64,000 bases of DNA, taken from an uncultured Alphaproteobacteria bacterium. Lineage in GTDB: Bacteria > Pseudomonadota > Alphaproteobacteria > HIMB59. Where the stretch lies: positions 62,001-126,000 of the forward strand of contig CACKEA010000004.1 of NCBI GenBank assembly GCA_902599045.1, in the 5' to 3' direction. Shown in pieces: positions 27,218 through 37,361 of this stretch (its first letter is position 1; each line of letters begins with the position of its first letter). A program made the translations under genes and the position numbers. The notes beneath the pieces are model-generated. The model worked only from the letters and a program-made list of their open reading frames with translations, did not search any database and was not told where the DNA came from.

Positions 27218-28122
27218 ATATATTGATAATTAAACATGGGTCTTTGGGTGACTTAATCATTTCGTTTGGAGCTATGAAAACATTAAGAGAAAATTATCAA
27301 AATTCCAATATTTATTTACTTACTCAGTCTAATTATAAAAAAACTTTTATAAATTTACCTTATGTTGATGAAATTTTAATTGATAACAGACAAGCAATCT
27401 TTTCATCAGTAAATAATCTTTTAAATATAGTTAAAGAAAAAAAAATTAATCTGGTAATTGATTTACAAAATTCAACTAGAACTGAAATATACAATTTTTT
27501 TTTAAAAATATTTACAAAGTGTAAAATTTTATCTGCAAGGAAATTTTCAAGTTATAAATATGTCCAAAAAAAACTTGGCATTCAACACATCTCAAAAAAT
27601 CATCAAGATCAATTAAAACATTTGGGTATAAATCAATTTCTACAGCCTGATTTAACTTGGATGTTAAAAGATGATATAAAAGTTTCAAAAAAAGTCATTT
27701 TTATACCAGGGGCATCAAAATCTGGTGAATATAAAAAATGGTCTTCAGATAAATTTGCCCAAGTAGCTAAATATTTAGTACTAAGAAAGTATGAAATTTA
27801 TTTAACTGGCTCCAATTTGGATTTGAATACTATAAATGAAATTATTCAATTGTGTCCTGAGTCTATAAATAAAATTAACGAGTCCAAGATAGAGGATTTC
27901 TATCAATTATGTATGACATCTGAGCTAATTTTAACAAACGATACTGGGCCAGCTCATATTGCTGGTCTTACAAATAAAAATGTTATTTGGATTGCAAATG
28001 ACAATGATATTTCGAGATCGTGCTATCCACTCGGAGATAATGTGCATAAAATTACATCATCTAACGTAAAAAATATCAGTGTGGACACTATTACTAATAA
28101 AATAGAACAAATATTAAAATAA
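27214..28122 (+). CDS. family 9 glycosyltransferase (heptosyltransferase-like)
   Basis: Resembles ADP-heptose:LPS heptosyltransferases. MNILIIKHGSLGDLIISFGAM is the family opening. FIPGASKSGEYKKW marks the start of the donor domain and LILTNDTGPAHIAGLT is the conserved C-terminal motif. Length 302 aa is a little short. It overlaps the GT4 gene at its start and is followed by a 100-bp gap before infC. A role in LPS core assembly is expected from the family, but the sugar added is not predictable. Confidence 0.85.
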   Translation: MNILIIKHGSLGDLIISFGAMKTLRENYQNSNIYLLTQSNYKKTFINLPYVDEILIDNRQAIFSSVNNLLNIVKEKKINLVIDLQNSTRTEIYNFFLKIFTKCKILSARKFSSYKYVQKKLGIQHISKNHQDQLKHLGINQFLQPDLTWMLKDDIKVSKKVIFIPGASKSGEYKKWSSDKFAQVAKYLVLRKYEIYLTGSNLDLNTINEIIQLCPESINKINESKIEDFYQLCMTSELILTNDTGPAHIAGLTNKNVIWIANDNDISRSCYPLGDNVHKITSSNVKNISVDTITNKIEQILK

Positions 28123-28128
28123 TTTATA

Positions 28129-28157
28129 TTTACAATTGAATTATCTTTGTTAATAAT
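28129..28157 (+). promoter_or_regulatory. possible promoter for infC-rpmI-rplT operon
   Basis: TTTACA (28129-28134), a 17-bp spacer and AATAAT (28152-28157) lie directly after the GT9 stop and about 70-80 bp before infC. A weak inverted repeat (ATCCTA near 28155 with TAGGAT near 28187) follows in the presumed leader. Base composition makes chance matches likely. Confidence 0.35.
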
Positions 28158-28236
28158 CCTAAAATGATCTTATTTAAGCAGACCCTAGGATATTTATAAT
28201 TGCAAACTTCCTTACCTTTTTTTGACATATAATATT

Positions 28237-28782
28237 TTGAATAGACCCTTCCAAAGAAATAATAATTTTCGTGCCAAAAGAGATCTTCATAAAATAAATA
28301 ATTTTATATCTGCAGCTGACGTAAGAGTAATTCTAGACGATGGTGAACAATTGGGGGTTATGAAAAAAAATGAAGCTATAGACATTGCTAAAGGCAGAGG
28401 TATGGATTTAGTTGAAATTGCTCCAAATAACAATCCTCCAGTTTGTAAAATAGTAGACTATGGAAAATTTAAGTACCAAGAACAAAAGAAGAAAAATGAG
28501 GCAAAAAAGAAACAAAAAGTAATTGAAACTAAAGAACTTAAAATTAGACCAGGTACTGGTGAGCATGACTATCAAGTCAAAATTAGAAATGCACAGAAGT
28601 TTATAAAAGAGGGAAATAGAGTTAAATTTAGTTTGAGGTTTAAGGGTAGGGAAATGGAACATTCTAATTTGGGTATCGATATGCTTAAAAGGGTTAAAAC
28701 AGACCTTGGTGAACTTATTAGAGTTGAAATGGAACCTAAAATTGAAGGAAGACAAGCTTTCCTCGTTGTTGCGCCTAAATAA
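28237..28782 (+). CDS. infC: translation initiation factor IF-3
   Basis: Prevents premature subunit joining and monitors start-codon choice. GEQLGVM, RGMDLVEIAPNNNPPVCKI and DYGKFKYQEQKKK form the N-domain and linker. The C-domain has KELKIRPGTGEHDYQVK and FSLRFKGREMEHS. No ATG is available upstream of the conserved region. In-frame options are TTG 28222, ATT 28234 and TTG 28237. TTG 28237 gives MNRPF, similar to the RRPF-type opening I recall for alphaproteobacterial IF-3, and is preferred. A non-ATG start fits the known self-control of infC by rare start codons. No strong ribosome-binding site is seen. Confidence 0.93.
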   Translation: MNRPFQRNNNFRAKRDLHKINNFISAADVRVILDDGEQLGVMKKNEAIDIAKGRGMDLVEIAPNNNPPVCKIVDYGKFKYQEQKKKNEAKKKQKVIETKELKIRPGTGEHDYQVKIRNAQKFIKEGNRVKFSLRFKGREMEHSNLGIDMLKRVKTDLGELIRVEMEPKIEGRQAFLVVAPK

Positions 28783-28876
28783 ATTATATGATATTTAATT
28801 GACCTCAACTGGTCGAACAGGCTTTTAAACAAGGGTATGCCTTAAGACCTAATTAGTTCACTCAAAAGGAGATAAA
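28783..28876 (+). promoter_or_regulatory. structured spacer/leader upstream of rpmI-rplT
   Basis: This 94-bp gap contains a small hairpin (GACC..TCAACT..GGTC near 28801-28814), a TTGACC at its start and a strong ribosome-binding site AAAAGGAG just before the rpmI ATG. In other bacteria L20 represses its own operon by binding such a leader. Whether this spacer does so is inference. Confidence 0.3.
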
Positions 28877-29077
28877 ATGCCCAAACTAAAAACAAAAAGT
28901 AGCGTTAAAAAACGCTTTAAAACTTCCTCATCAGGAAAACTAGTGGTCGGAAGCGTTGGTAAACGCCATGGCATGTCCAAAAGAACAAATTCTTTTATCA
29001 GAAATTCTAAAGGTACAAGAGTCTTATCAAAGTCTGCATCAATAATAATTGAATCAATGATGCCATATTCCAAATAG
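28877..29077 (+). CDS. rpmI: 50S ribosomal protein bL35
   Basis: A 66-aa basic protein of the large subunit. The sequence [20 protein letters not shown] is the family opening. [15 protein letters not shown] and a C-terminal [10 protein letters not shown] segment follow. An AAAAGGAG ribosome-binding site lies 8 bp before the ATG. It lies between infC and rplT, the standard order. Confidence 0.96.
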   Translation: MPKLKTKSSVKKRFKTSSSGKLVVGSVGKRHGMSKRTNSFIRNSKGTRVLSKSASIIIESMMPYSK

Positions 29078-29093
29078 GTAAAGGAGAGATAAT

Positions 29094-29453
29094 ATGCCAA
29101 GAGTCAAAAGAGGAGTTACAGCAAGAGCTAAACATAAAAAAGTTTTTGAATTTACAAAAGGTCATCGCGGTCGAAGAAAAAACGTCTACCGCGTAGCTAC
29201 ACAAAGCATGGATAAAGCCCTCCAATATGCTTACCGTGATAGAAGAAATAAAAAAAGAGATTTCAGAGGTTTATGGATACAAAGAATTAATGCTGGTGTT
29301 AGAGAGCATGGCCTCACATATGCCAAGTTTATTGATGGATTAAAAAAAGCAAATATTGAAATTAATAGAAAAATTCTATCTGAAATTGCATTTCATGAAC
29401 CAGCTGCGTTTAAAACAATAGTTGAGAAAGCTAAGGCTAATATAGCCGTTTAA
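29094..29453 (+). CDS. rplT: 50S ribosomal protein bL20
   Basis: Early-assembly 23S rRNA-binding protein, 119 aa. The N-terminal extension [18 protein letters not shown] is very basic and typical, followed by [14 protein letters not shown] and [15 protein letters not shown]. It starts 16 bp after rpmI behind an AAAGGAGAG ribosome-binding site. Full-length and normal. Likely regulator of its own operon by family precedent. Confidence 0.97.
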   Translation: MPRVKRGVTARAKHKKVFEFTKGHRGRRKNVYRVATQSMDKALQYAYRDRRNKKRDFRGLWIQRINAGVREHGLTYAKFIDGLKKANIEINRKILSEIAFHEPAAFKTIVEKAKANIAV

Positions 29454-29461
29454 AATTTAAA

Positions 29462-30511
29462 ATGGACATTAAAAAAGTCCTTAATGAAGCTACAAAAGAA
29501 ATAGAGCAAAGCTCTAATCAACTTGATTTACAAAATGTTAAAGTAGCCTATTTAGGAAAAAAAGGAAAAATTACAGAGTTACTTAAAAGTCTCAAAGATT
29601 TATCATTAGACGAAAAAAAATCTACAGGCGCTGAATTAAATCAATTAAGAGGTGAGGTTGATAATCTCATTAAGATTAAATTTAATCAGATAAAAGTTGA
29701 AGAAATTAACTCTAAGTTAAGAAATGAATCTTTAGATTTTAGTTTTCCCCCACCAAATTCAATTTCCCCAAAGGTTCATCCAATATCAAAAACATTTGAT
29801 GAGGTTATAACGATTTTTGGATCAATGGGTTACTCAGTTGCCGAAGGCCCAGACATTGAGACAGATTATTTTAATTTTTCTGCACTAAATATTCCTGAAA
29901 ACCATCCTGCCCGTGAAATGCAAGATACATTTTATATTGATGATAAGGATAAAGATGGAAAACCCTTCGTTTTGCGAACACATACAAGTCCAGTTCAAAT
30001 CAGAACTTTATTAAATGAAAAACCTCCAATTAAAATAATAGCTCCTGGAAGAACTTATAGGTGTGACTCAGATTCAACCCACTCTCCTATGTTTCATCAG
30101 GTTGAGGGATTGTTTATTAATGAAAATGCAAACATGGGCGATTTAAAAGGAACCTTAATTGAATTTTGTAAACAATTTTTTAATGTGCAGGATTTAAAAG
30201 TTAGGTTTAGACCTAGTTATTTTCCTTTCACAGAACCGTCTGCAGAAATGGATATCGCCTATGAGATAGTTAACAACAAGATTAAATTAGGTCAAGGTGA
30301 TCGTTGGCTTGAAATACTTGGATGTGGAATCGTAAATCCTATAGTTTTAGAAAATTGCAATGTTGATACAAAAAATTTTCAAGGTTTTGCATTCGGAATG
30401 GGCTTAGATAGAATTACAATGTTAAAATACGGCCTAACTGACATAAGATCATTTTTTAGTGGAAACTTAAATTGGATTGCTAATAACGGTTTTAGCATTG
30501 GAGATTTTTAG
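29462..30511 (+). CDS. pheS: phenylalanine--tRNA ligase alpha subunit
   Basis: Class II synthetase catalytic subunit that charges tRNA-Phe together with PheT. An N-terminal coiled coil (residues 1-85) is followed by the catalytic core. Motif 1 region HPISKTFDEVITIFGSMGY and motif 2 RTYRCDSDSTHSPMFHQVEG are present. Motif 3 is GFAFGMGLDRITMLKYG, with the conserved Arg. Length 349 aa is normal. It lies 8 bp after rplT, and its TAG stop shares its last base with the GTG start of pheT. Confidence 0.96.
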   Translation: MDIKKVLNEATKEIEQSSNQLDLQNVKVAYLGKKGKITELLKSLKDLSLDEKKSTGAELNQLRGEVDNLIKIKFNQIKVEEINSKLRNESLDFSFPPPNSISPKVHPISKTFDEVITIFGSMGYSVAEGPDIETDYFNFSALNIPENHPAREMQDTFYIDDKDKDGKPFVLRTHTSPVQIRTLLNEKPPIKIIAPGRTYRCDSDSTHSPMFHQVEGLFINENANMGDLKGTLIEFCKQFFNVQDLKVRFRPSYFPFTEPSAEMDIAYEIVNNKIKLGQGDRWLEILGCGIVNPIVLENCNVDTKNFQGFAFGMGLDRITMLKYGLTDIRSFFSGNLNWIANNGFSIGDF

Positions 30512-32904
30512 TGAAGTTTAGTTATAGTTGGTTGTGTGAACATTTAGAGACAGATAAAAATGCAACTGAAATTGGTGACGCTCTCACAAATATAGGCCTT
30601 GAACTGGAGAGTTTGAGTGACTATTCCTCATACTCAAAATTTGTTGTCGCAACAATTAAAGATTTTAAAAAACATCCTAACGCAGATAGATTGAACATTT
30701 GTAAAGTTGATGACGGAGCTGATACTTATCAAGTAATTTGTGGCGCAAATAATGTTAAGAAGGGATTAAAAGGAATATTTGCTAAAGAAGGAATGTATAT
30801 TCCTGGAACACAAATACATTTAAAAAAAGGCAAGATTCGAGGTGAAACATCTGAAGGAATGCTTTTATCAGAGAGAGAACTTAATTTGAGTGATGATCAC
30901 GAAGGTATTATCGAGCTGTCAGAGAACTTTAAAAATGGTACCTCTGCAGTAGAAGCACTTAAACTAGATGATCCTATTTTTGAGATAGGCATTACACCCA
31001 ACAGAGGAGACTGTCTCAGTATTAGAGGAGTTGCTAGAGATCTTTCTGCAAAAGGTATGGGAAAACTTAAGCCATTAAGATACGAAAAAATAAAAAAATT
31101 AGAATTTGAAAGCCCAATTAGTTGGAGTATTAAAAATGATGATAATAGCTGTGAGTATGTCGTTAGTAGATACTTTAAAGATGTAAATAATACAAAGTCT
31201 CCAGAATGGCTGCAAAAGAAATTAATTAGCCTCGGACTAAGACCAATCAATGCATTAGTTGATATAACAAATTTTATTACTGTCGATTTAGGTAGACCAT
31301 TGCATGTATTTGATGCAGATAAAGTCGGAAAAAAACTTGAGATGAGACTTGCAAACTCTAATGAAAAAATTCTTGCATTGGATAATAAAGATTACACTTT
31401 GGACGCTAGCTCAACTGTAATTGCTGATAGTAATAATGCTCTCGCGATTGCGGGAATTATTGGAGGGGATCACAGTGGATGCACAGAAAATACCAAAAAT
31501 GTGTTTTTAGAAGTAGCTATATTTAATCCAAATAGTGTGGCAAAAACAGGGAGATCTCTTGGAATTAATTCTGATGCCAGGTACCGCTTTGAAAGAGGTT
31601 TAGATAAAAATATGGTCCTTGAAGGTTTAGAATACGCATCTTACCTGATAAACAAAATTTGTGGAGGATCTGTTAGTAAAAATACTGATGCTGGAAAATT
31701 AGATACTAATGAACACAAAATAAAATATGACTTTAATTATTTTAATAAGGTAATTGGTTTAGATTTAGAACCACAGACACAAGTCAAAATCTTAAAAGAC
31801 TTAAAATTTCAAATTAATGAAAAAAGTGATAATGAATGCGATGTTCTGGTACCATCATGGAGAAATGATGTTAAAAATAATATTGATATTGTTGAGGAAA
31901 TTATAAGAATTTATGGATACGATAATATCAATGTAAGTGTACCCTTCTCATCAAGAGATGAGATTAAAAATATTGAAAATTCATTAGTTAATAAGAAATT
32001 TAAAACAATATCGAAACTTAAAAAAACATTAGTATCTAATGGAGTCTCAGAAGTTATAACTTTCTCTTTTCACTCAAACAGAGCTCAAGAAATCCTCACA
32101 GGTGATACATCTTTAAAAATTTCTAATGCAATTAGTGACGATCAATCTTTCATGAGAAATTCAATGATCTTTAATCATTTAGAAAGTGCAGAGTTAAATT
32201 TTAAAAAAGGAATAAAAAATATTCAACTATTTGAGATTGGACCTATTTATAATTCATCACAATCTCAAGAGAATATTCTATCTTTACTTATTTCATCTCA
32301 AGATGACACAAACTCAATTTATAAATCTCTCAATTTTAACTTTTACTCTTTAACAGAACTCGCATCAAAATTAATTAGTTCATTAAACTTTGATATAAAA
32401 CAGTTTAATATTTCAAGATCAACTTCAAATATCTATCACCCTGGACAATCTGCAGAGGTTCATATGGGAAAAAAATTAATATCTAGATATGGAAAAGTTC
32501 ACCCTTTAATCATGGAGGAATTTCCTAAACTTAAAAATACTTATGCAATGGAGTTGTTTTTTGAAAATCTTCCAATAGAGTCTATATCTAGAATTAATTC
32601 TATCAATATCTCAGACTCTCAATTTCAGTTCAGTGAAAAAGACTTTTCATTTATATTTGAAAAACAACAAAACCTTTATGAAGTCCAAAGATATGTCACA
32701 GGTATAGATAAAAACTTAATTAAGAATGTGGAATTCTTTGACCTCTATGAATCAAAAGATTTAGGAGATAGTAGTAAAAGTGTGACATTCAGAGTTACTA
32801 TTCAATCGAAAGAAAAAACTCTCGAAGAAAAAGATTTAGAACAGCTTCATAAAAATATCTTAGAAAAAGTATCTAATAAATTTAAAGCAAAAATCAGAAC
32901 TTAA
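30511..32904 (+). CDS. pheT: phenylalanine--tRNA ligase beta subunit
   Basis: Non-catalytic partner of PheS that binds tRNA and performs editing. The order of domains is EMAP-like tRNA-binding fold (about residues 40-150, [14 protein letters not shown]), B3/B4 editing region (residues 210-380), B5 (400-470) and a C-terminal ferredoxin-fold anticodon-binding domain (about 705-797). Length 797 aa is normal. It begins with GTG overlapping the pheS stop by one base, and its TAA shares an A with the lepA ATG. Tight coupling through pheS-pheT-lepA is evident. Confidence 0.95.
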   Translation: MKFSYSWLCEHLETDKNATEIGDALTNIGLELESLSDYSSYSKFVVATIKDFKKHPNADRLNICKVDDGADTYQVICGANNVKKGLKGIFAKEGMYIPGTQIHLKKGKIRGETSEGMLLSERELNLSDDHEGIIELSENFKNGTSAVEALKLDDPIFEIGITPNRGDCLSIRGVARDLSAKGMGKLKPLRYEKIKKLEFESPISWSIKNDDNSCEYVVSRYFKDVNNTKSPEWLQKKLISLGLRPINALVDITNFITVDLGRPLHVFDADKVGKKLEMRLANSNEKILALDNKDYTLDASSTVIADSNNALAIAGIIGGDHSGCTENTKNVFLEVAIFNPNSVAKTGRSLGINSDARYRFERGLDKNMVLEGLEYASYLINKICGGSVSKNTDAGKLDTNEHKIKYDFNYFNKVIGLDLEPQTQVKILKDLKFQINEKSDNECDVLVPSWRNDVKNNIDIVEEIIRIYGYDNINVSVPFSSRDEIKNIENSLVNKKFKTISKLKKTLVSNGVSEVITFSFHSNRAQEILTGDTSLKISNAISDDQSFMRNSMIFNHLESAELNFKKGIKNIQLFEIGPIYNSSQSQENILSLLISSQDDTNSIYKSLNFNFYSLTELASKLISSLNFDIKQFNISRSTSNIYHPGQSAEVHMGKKLISRYGKVHPLIMEEFPKLKNTYAMELFFENLPIESISRINSINISDSQFQFSEKDFSFIFEKQQNLYEVQRYVTGIDKNLIKNVEFFDLYESKDLGDSSKSVTFRVTIQSKEKTLEEKDLEQLHKNILEKVSNKFKAKIRT

Positions 32905-34703
32905 TGGAAATTTCTAAAATAAGAAATTTTTCAATTATAGCCCATATTGATCATGGTAAATCTACTTTAGCAGATAGGATTATTGAAATTTGCGGAGGTA
33001 TGGATGACAGAACTAAAAAAGACCAAGTCCTTGACTCAATGGAGATTGAAAGAGAAAGAGGTATCACAATAAAAGCACAAACTGTGAGATTGAATTATAA
33101 AAACAAAAATGGAGATGAATATCAGCTAAATATTCTTGATACACCCGGGCATGTAGATTTTTCTTATGAGGTTTCCAGATCGTTATCTGCATGTGAGGGC
33201 TCAGTTCTTGTAGTTGATAGTACCCAAGGTGTTGAAGCCCAAACACTTGCAAATGCTTATCAAGCAATTGATGTCAACCATGAAATACTCCCAGTCCTTA
33301 ATAAAGCTGATCTTCCTGCTTCTGAACCTGAGAGAGTAAAAGAAGATATTGAGCAAACAATTGGAATAGATACTTCAGAAGCCCACCTGGTCTCTGCAAA
33401 AACAGGATTAGGTGTAGAAGGTTTGTTAGATCAGATTATTGAAAAACTCCCAGCTCCAAATACCAATGAAAAGAACCTGAAAGCCCTGTTAGTTGATAGT
33501 TGGTACGATAATTATTTAGGAGTGACTGTTTTAGTCAGAATTCTTGATGGTGTTATGAAAAAAGGAATGAAGGTTAAGTTTCTATCTAACAATCAACAGT
33601 ACAATATAGATAGAATTGGATATTTTAGTCCAGAAATTAATTATTGTAACGAGCTTGGTCCTGGAGAAATAGGTTTTATCAATGCGAGTATAAAGTCAGT
33701 TGCTGATTGTAAAGTTGGAGACACAATTGCTGAATTAAATGACCAAAAAATTAAACCACTTCCTGGATTCAAGCCCTCTCTACCAGTTGTATTTTGTGGA
33801 ATCTATCCTGTAGACACATCAGATTATGAAAGGTTAAAAGAAAGTTTTGAAAAATTGGCTTTAAATGACTCTAGCTTTACTTATGAAAATGAAACTAGTG
33901 CCGCATTAGGATATGGTTTTAGATGTGGCTTTCTAGGTTTACTTCACTTAGAGGTAACTACAGAAAGACTGAGAAGAGAATTTGATTTAGATTTAATTAC
34001 TACAGCTCCAGGTGTTGTCTATAAAGTAATAGATAGAAATAAAAATGAATTTGTTATAAGAAATCCATCAGAACTTCCTGATCCTGCAGAAATTGATCAA
34101 ATTTTAGAACCTTGGGTTAAATCGACAATCATTGTTCCCCAAGATTATTTAGGAACCGTTATAAATCTTTGTATTGAAAAAAGAGGTAAACAAAAAAACT
34201 TAAATATTCAAAACAACAGAGCAATTTTAGAAATGGAGCTTCCATTAAATGAGATTGTGATAGATTTTTATGATAAATTAAAATCTTATTCTAAAGGATA
34301 TGCTAGTTTTGATTACCAAGTTTATGATTATTTCCAAGGTGACTTAGTTAAACTTAATATTTTAGTAAACTCAGAAACCGTTGATGCATTTTCAAATATA
34401 GTTCATAAAACAAGAGCAGAAACAATTGGTCGAAGAATATGCAATAAATTAAAAGACTTAATCCCAAGACAAAATTTCCAAATTCCAATTCAAGCTGCAA
34501 TTTATGGAAAAATTATTGCCAGAGAAACAATCAAAGCGTTTAGAAAAGATGTTACAGCGAAGCTTTATGGTGGAGATGTAAGTAGAAAGAAAAAACTCCT
34601 GGAAAAGCAAAAAAAAGGAAAGAAAAGAATGAAACAATTTGGTAATGTTGAAATTCCCCAGACAGCTTTTTTCGAGGCACTTAAAATCGGTGACTCAGAC
34701 TAA
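32904..34703 (+). CDS. lepA: elongation factor 4 (LepA)
   Basis: Translational GTPase linked to ribosome back-translocation or biogenesis. G1 AHIDHGKST is at residues 13-21, G3 is DTPGHVDF and G4 is NKADLP. The LepA-specific C-terminal domain ends with [20 protein letters not shown] and the VEIPQTAF motif. Length 599 aa is normal. It ends the plus-strand translation operon and faces the convergent GT9 gene 10 bp away. lepA behind pheT is not the standard location known to me. Confidence 0.96.
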   Translation: MEISKIRNFSIIAHIDHGKSTLADRIIEICGGMDDRTKKDQVLDSMEIERERGITIKAQTVRLNYKNKNGDEYQLNILDTPGHVDFSYEVSRSLSACEGSVLVVDSTQGVEAQTLANAYQAIDVNHEILPVLNKADLPASEPERVKEDIEQTIGIDTSEAHLVSAKTGLGVEGLLDQIIEKLPAPNTNEKNLKALLVDSWYDNYLGVTVLVRILDGVMKKGMKVKFLSNNQQYNIDRIGYFSPEINYCNELGPGEIGFINASIKSVADCKVGDTIAELNDQKIKPLPGFKPSLPVVFCGIYPVDTSDYERLKESFEKLALNDSSFTYENETSAALGYGFRCGFLGLLHLEVTTERLRREFDLDLITTAPGVVYKVIDRNKNEFVIRNPSELPDPAEIDQILEPWVKSTIIVPQDYLGTVINLCIEKRGKQKNLNIQNNRAILEMELPLNEIVIDFYDKLKSYSKGYASFDYQVYDYFQGDLVKLNILVNSETVDAFSNIVHKTRAETIGRRICNKLKDLIPRQNFQIPIQAAIYGKIIARETIKAFRKDVTAKLYGGDVSRKKKLLEKQKKGKKRMKQFGNVEIPQTAFFEALKIGDSD

Positions 34704-34713
34704 TTGAATAATG

Positions 34714-35640
34714 TTAATTAAAAAAAATTTTCTCTTTAATTATATTATATACATATTCTGGCTTAATTTTATGCATAGCTAGGTCATCATGATAAGTTTC
34801 ACTCATTCCAGGCGGGAGTATTGGTAATATATTTTTATTATATATTGAATCTTTTGATGGAGTATCTCCATAAAGACAAAAGCTTTTAATGTTTAAACAG
34901 GCTGAAACATGCATAAATCCTGTATCATTTCCAACGAAAAAGTCAGAGTTTTTGATAATTTCTATAGACTCAAGAATATTTAATTTTTCTAGACTTATAA
35001 AATTTTTAGCTGAAGAAATTGACGTTATCTCATCAATATATTTTTTTTCTAAAACACCCCCAGCTAAAATAAAATAATATTCATTTCTTTTATTAAGTTT
35101 GTTAATTAATTCTATGAAATAATTATTTGGCCATCTTTTATTATCACCACTGGCACCTAGTCCAACAATAATTTTCTTATGGTCTGGTTTAATTGAAGGT
35201 GTAATAATTTTTCCTTCAAAATTTGTTATATTAATTCCCAGCCATTTTTCGTTAGATTTTATAGATTTCATAACCATATCTTCTTTTTTTTTTAATACTC
35301 CATAAAAATAAATTTCTTTTATCCCTGCTAATCTTGATAAAATAATATATTTAAGGTATTTAGGCCCATACTGGTAAGAATACACTTTATGAAAATTATT
35401 TTTTTTTAAGAATAAGAACAAATCTTTGAGTTTCATCTTTCTTTTATTGTCATCTATGAATGCAACATTTTTAATAAGATGATCGTGAAATAGTAATTGA
35501 TCAGCTTTTGTATTTTTTTTTGTTAAAACGGTTATATCATAGTTAGGGTTATTTAAGGCAATTTCATGACATCTGGGTAAAAACATACAAAAATCTCCTA
35601 GACCTGGTCTTAACTGAATTATTAATATTTTTTTATTCAT
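34714..35640 (-). CDS. family 9 glycosyltransferase
   Basis: Heptosyltransferase-like GT-B protein. IIQLRPGLGDFCMFLPR is the N-terminal opening. The donor-domain strand IVGLGASGDNKRW and the DFFVGNDTGFMHVSACL motif are clear. Length 308 aa is typical of short members. Its start overlaps the end of the frameshifted methyltransferase by 8 bp, so both belonged to one glycan operon. The acceptor and sugar are unknown. It differs clearly from the other two GT9-type proteins in the window. Confidence 0.8.
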   Translation of the reverse strand: MNKKILIIQLRPGLGDFCMFLPRCHEIALNNPNYDITVLTKKNTKADQLLFHDHLIKNVAFIDDNKRKMKLKDLFLFLKKNNFHKVYSYQYGPKYLKYIILSRLAGIKEIYFYGVLKKKEDMVMKSIKSNEKWLGINITNFEGKIITPSIKPDHKKIIVGLGASGDNKRWPNNYFIELINKLNKRNEYYFILAGGVLEKKYIDEITSISSAKNFISLEKLNILESIEIIKNSDFFVGNDTGFMHVSACLNIKSFCLYGDTPSKDSIYNKNILPILPPGMSETYHDDLAMHKIKPEYVYNIIKEKIFFN

Positions 35641-36434
35641 AAAAATCTAATTTTATCTCTAAATTCTTTTTTCTGTTTGGCCTGTCTAATTTATGAGGTA
35701 ATGCTTTAAAATCACCTAAAATTAGTGGATTTTTTGCAAAAGATATTTCTAATGTTTTTGGAAATTCTTTATTATTATTATTATTATCTTCATAATTATT
35801 AGCATGAACATGAACTATCTCTAAACCATAACGGTCAATAAAATTTAATATTTTGTTAATGTTTTGATCACAAAAATGAAATTCTATTGCTAAACCAATT
35901 ATAGATTTTTGAAATTTAATTAAATCATCTATGATTTCATACTCACTGCCCTTAATGTCTATTTTAAAAAATAAATTATTCTTAACTTTTGATAGAAAAA
36001 TAGCTTCATGCAATGTTATTGAGTTATTCATTTTTTTACCTATAAATTTTGGAATAAAATTTTTTTTGTTAAAAAAATTGTCAAAAGAATATTTTAAATA
36101 AATATATTCAAAAACTTTACTTATCAATAATTTTTTTAATCTATTTAAGGCATTACTTTTTTGATTTTCCCAAAAAACATCGTTAACAGAGCTATCAAAG
36201 GCTAAAAAGTTAATTTTTTTATATCTGATAAAATCTTTTTCAAAATCCCAATTAGTTGACACTCCAAAACTAAACAAAAAATTCACTTTTAGCGTGTGAT
36301 GATTTTTCAATTAAATATCCACCATCATGACTGCTACCTATTCTGTTTAGGTCATATAAAAATTTGGGCTTCAGCTTATTGGGTAATTTCATATAAAATT
36401 GTTTTATTATACATAGTTTTAACATATAAATCAT
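35633..36434 (-). pseudogene. FkbM/Methyltransf_21-like methyltransferase, frameshifted
   Basis: The conserved protein is split between two frames. The upstream frame encodes MIYMLKL..NRIGSSHDGGYLIEKSSHAKSEF and stops after FFV. The downstream frame resumes with LFSFGVSTNWDFEKDF and then FFKIDIKGSEYEIID and IGLAIEFHFCD, the SAM-binding and FkbM-type motifs. A single extra base in the A run at 36276-36281 (T run on the coding strand) explains the break: removing one T joins KSEF directly to LFSFGV. It could be a true pseudogene, a phase-variable tract or a sequencing/assembly error. Context is glycan modification between a GT9 gene and tRNA-Ser. Confidence 0.7.
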
Positions 36435-36446
36435 AAAACTCTTTAA

Positions 36447-36536
36447 GGAGAGATGGCCGAGTGGTTTAAGGCGCACGCCTGGAACGCGTGTATAGGGGCA
36501 ACTCTATCGTGGGTTCGAATCCCACTCTCTCCGCCA
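36447..36536 (+). tRNA. tRNA-Ser (GGA anticodon)
   Basis: A 90-nt class II tRNA with encoded CCA. The acceptor stem is GGAGAGA/TCTCTCC with discriminator G. The anticodon stem CACGC/GCGTG encloses loop CTGGAAC (anticodon GGA). A long variable arm with paired GGGGCAACTC follows, then GGTTCGAATCC in the T arm. It reads UCC and UCU codons. It is flanked by a frameshifted methyltransferase and a decayed glycosyltransferase. Confidence 0.96.
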
Positions 36537-36565
36537 AATAAATAAAATAATCAATAAGTTATAAT

Positions 36566-37361
36566 ATTCGAAAACTTATAAGAAGTTATACAGAATTCCC
36601 ACTTATAGAAATTTATGACAGAATTTCAAATCAACCCTCAAAAAATCAAATTCCTTCTACGGTATTCCAAACATGGGAAACAAGATATTTAGGAAAAACG
36701 CACTCTAAATCAATAGAAATCTTTAGAGATAAAAATCCCTCACTTTCTTTTTATCTATACGATAAAAAGCACAGGGATGATTATATGCAGTCACAATGGG
36801 GGAAAGAGGATTATTTCTAAAATATACTTTAATTCTAATTTTGGTCCGATGAAAGCTGATATTTTTAGATATTGAATACTACATGATAGTGGTGGATATT
36901 ATTTTGATATAGCAAAAGGATGTGACTGTCCATTAAACCAGTTACATAATGAAAATGATAATGGAGTAATTACTTATGAAGACAATGAATGTTTTTACCC
37001 CCCAAGTAATTTAAAACTTTTTAATCTAAAAAGGCCATTTAATTGTTTTTTGCAATGGGGATTAGTATTCTCTTCTAAGCATTTATTTTTAGAAAAATTA
37101 ATTAACGAAATTTGCTCAGATTATCCAAATTATAAAAATAAATTATTCCAAAACCCTAAGCTAGCAATCCTTAATTTTACAAGACCTGGTATGTACACAA
37201 AAGTCATGAGAAAATACATCTCTAAAAACGATATCTCTGATTTCGCAGAGTTAGATGTTAAGTTTAATAATAATGGTATTTTTAAAATTAAAGGTTCATC
37301 TGTTAGGCACTATACTGTTCCAAGCTATACTTATGTAAAAAATTTAAAAATTTGTAATTAA
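36566..37361 (+). pseudogene. decayed glycosyltransferase (DXD sugar-transferase type)
   Basis: A relic of a Gly_transf_sug-type enzyme. The first frame reads KLIRSYTEFPLIEIYDRISN, then IPSTVFQTWETRYLGK and LSFYLYDKKHRDDY, ending in TAA at 36818-36820. After a frame change the homology resumes with NFGPMKADIFRY, an in-frame TGA at 36873-36875, then ILHDSGGYYFDIA. A long open stretch runs to 37361 (NCFLQWGLVFSS, GMYTKVMRKY). The expected DXD of such enzymes is DIA here, so the catalytic acid is lost as well. No ATG precedes it; ATT at 36566 aligns with the apparent N-terminus. It ends in a 4-bp overlap with the convergent GT9 gene. The stop, frameshift and lost motif together make decay near certain. 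Confidence 0.8.

Noticed and set aside
28223-28233. TTGACA directly followed by TATAAT before infC
   Set aside because: The two boxes touch with no spacer, so they cannot form one sigma-70 promoter; they are likely coincidence within the infC start region.
35765-35800. Run of ATT/AAT triplets in the methyltransferase as a microsatellite switch
   Set aside because: It encodes a short Asn run (EDNNNNNKE), is in frame and changes of whole triplets would not switch the gene off.
36447-36536. tRNA-Ser as an integrated element boundary
   Set aside because: No integrase gene and no repeat of the tRNA 3' end were seen nearby, so an integrated element is not claimed, only a possible hotspot.
36873-36875. 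In-frame TGA read as recoded Trp or selenocysteine
   Set aside because: TGA ends clear genes elsewhere in the window (1866-1868, 5680-5682) and Trp is encoded by TGG, so the codon is a true stop in a decayed gene.
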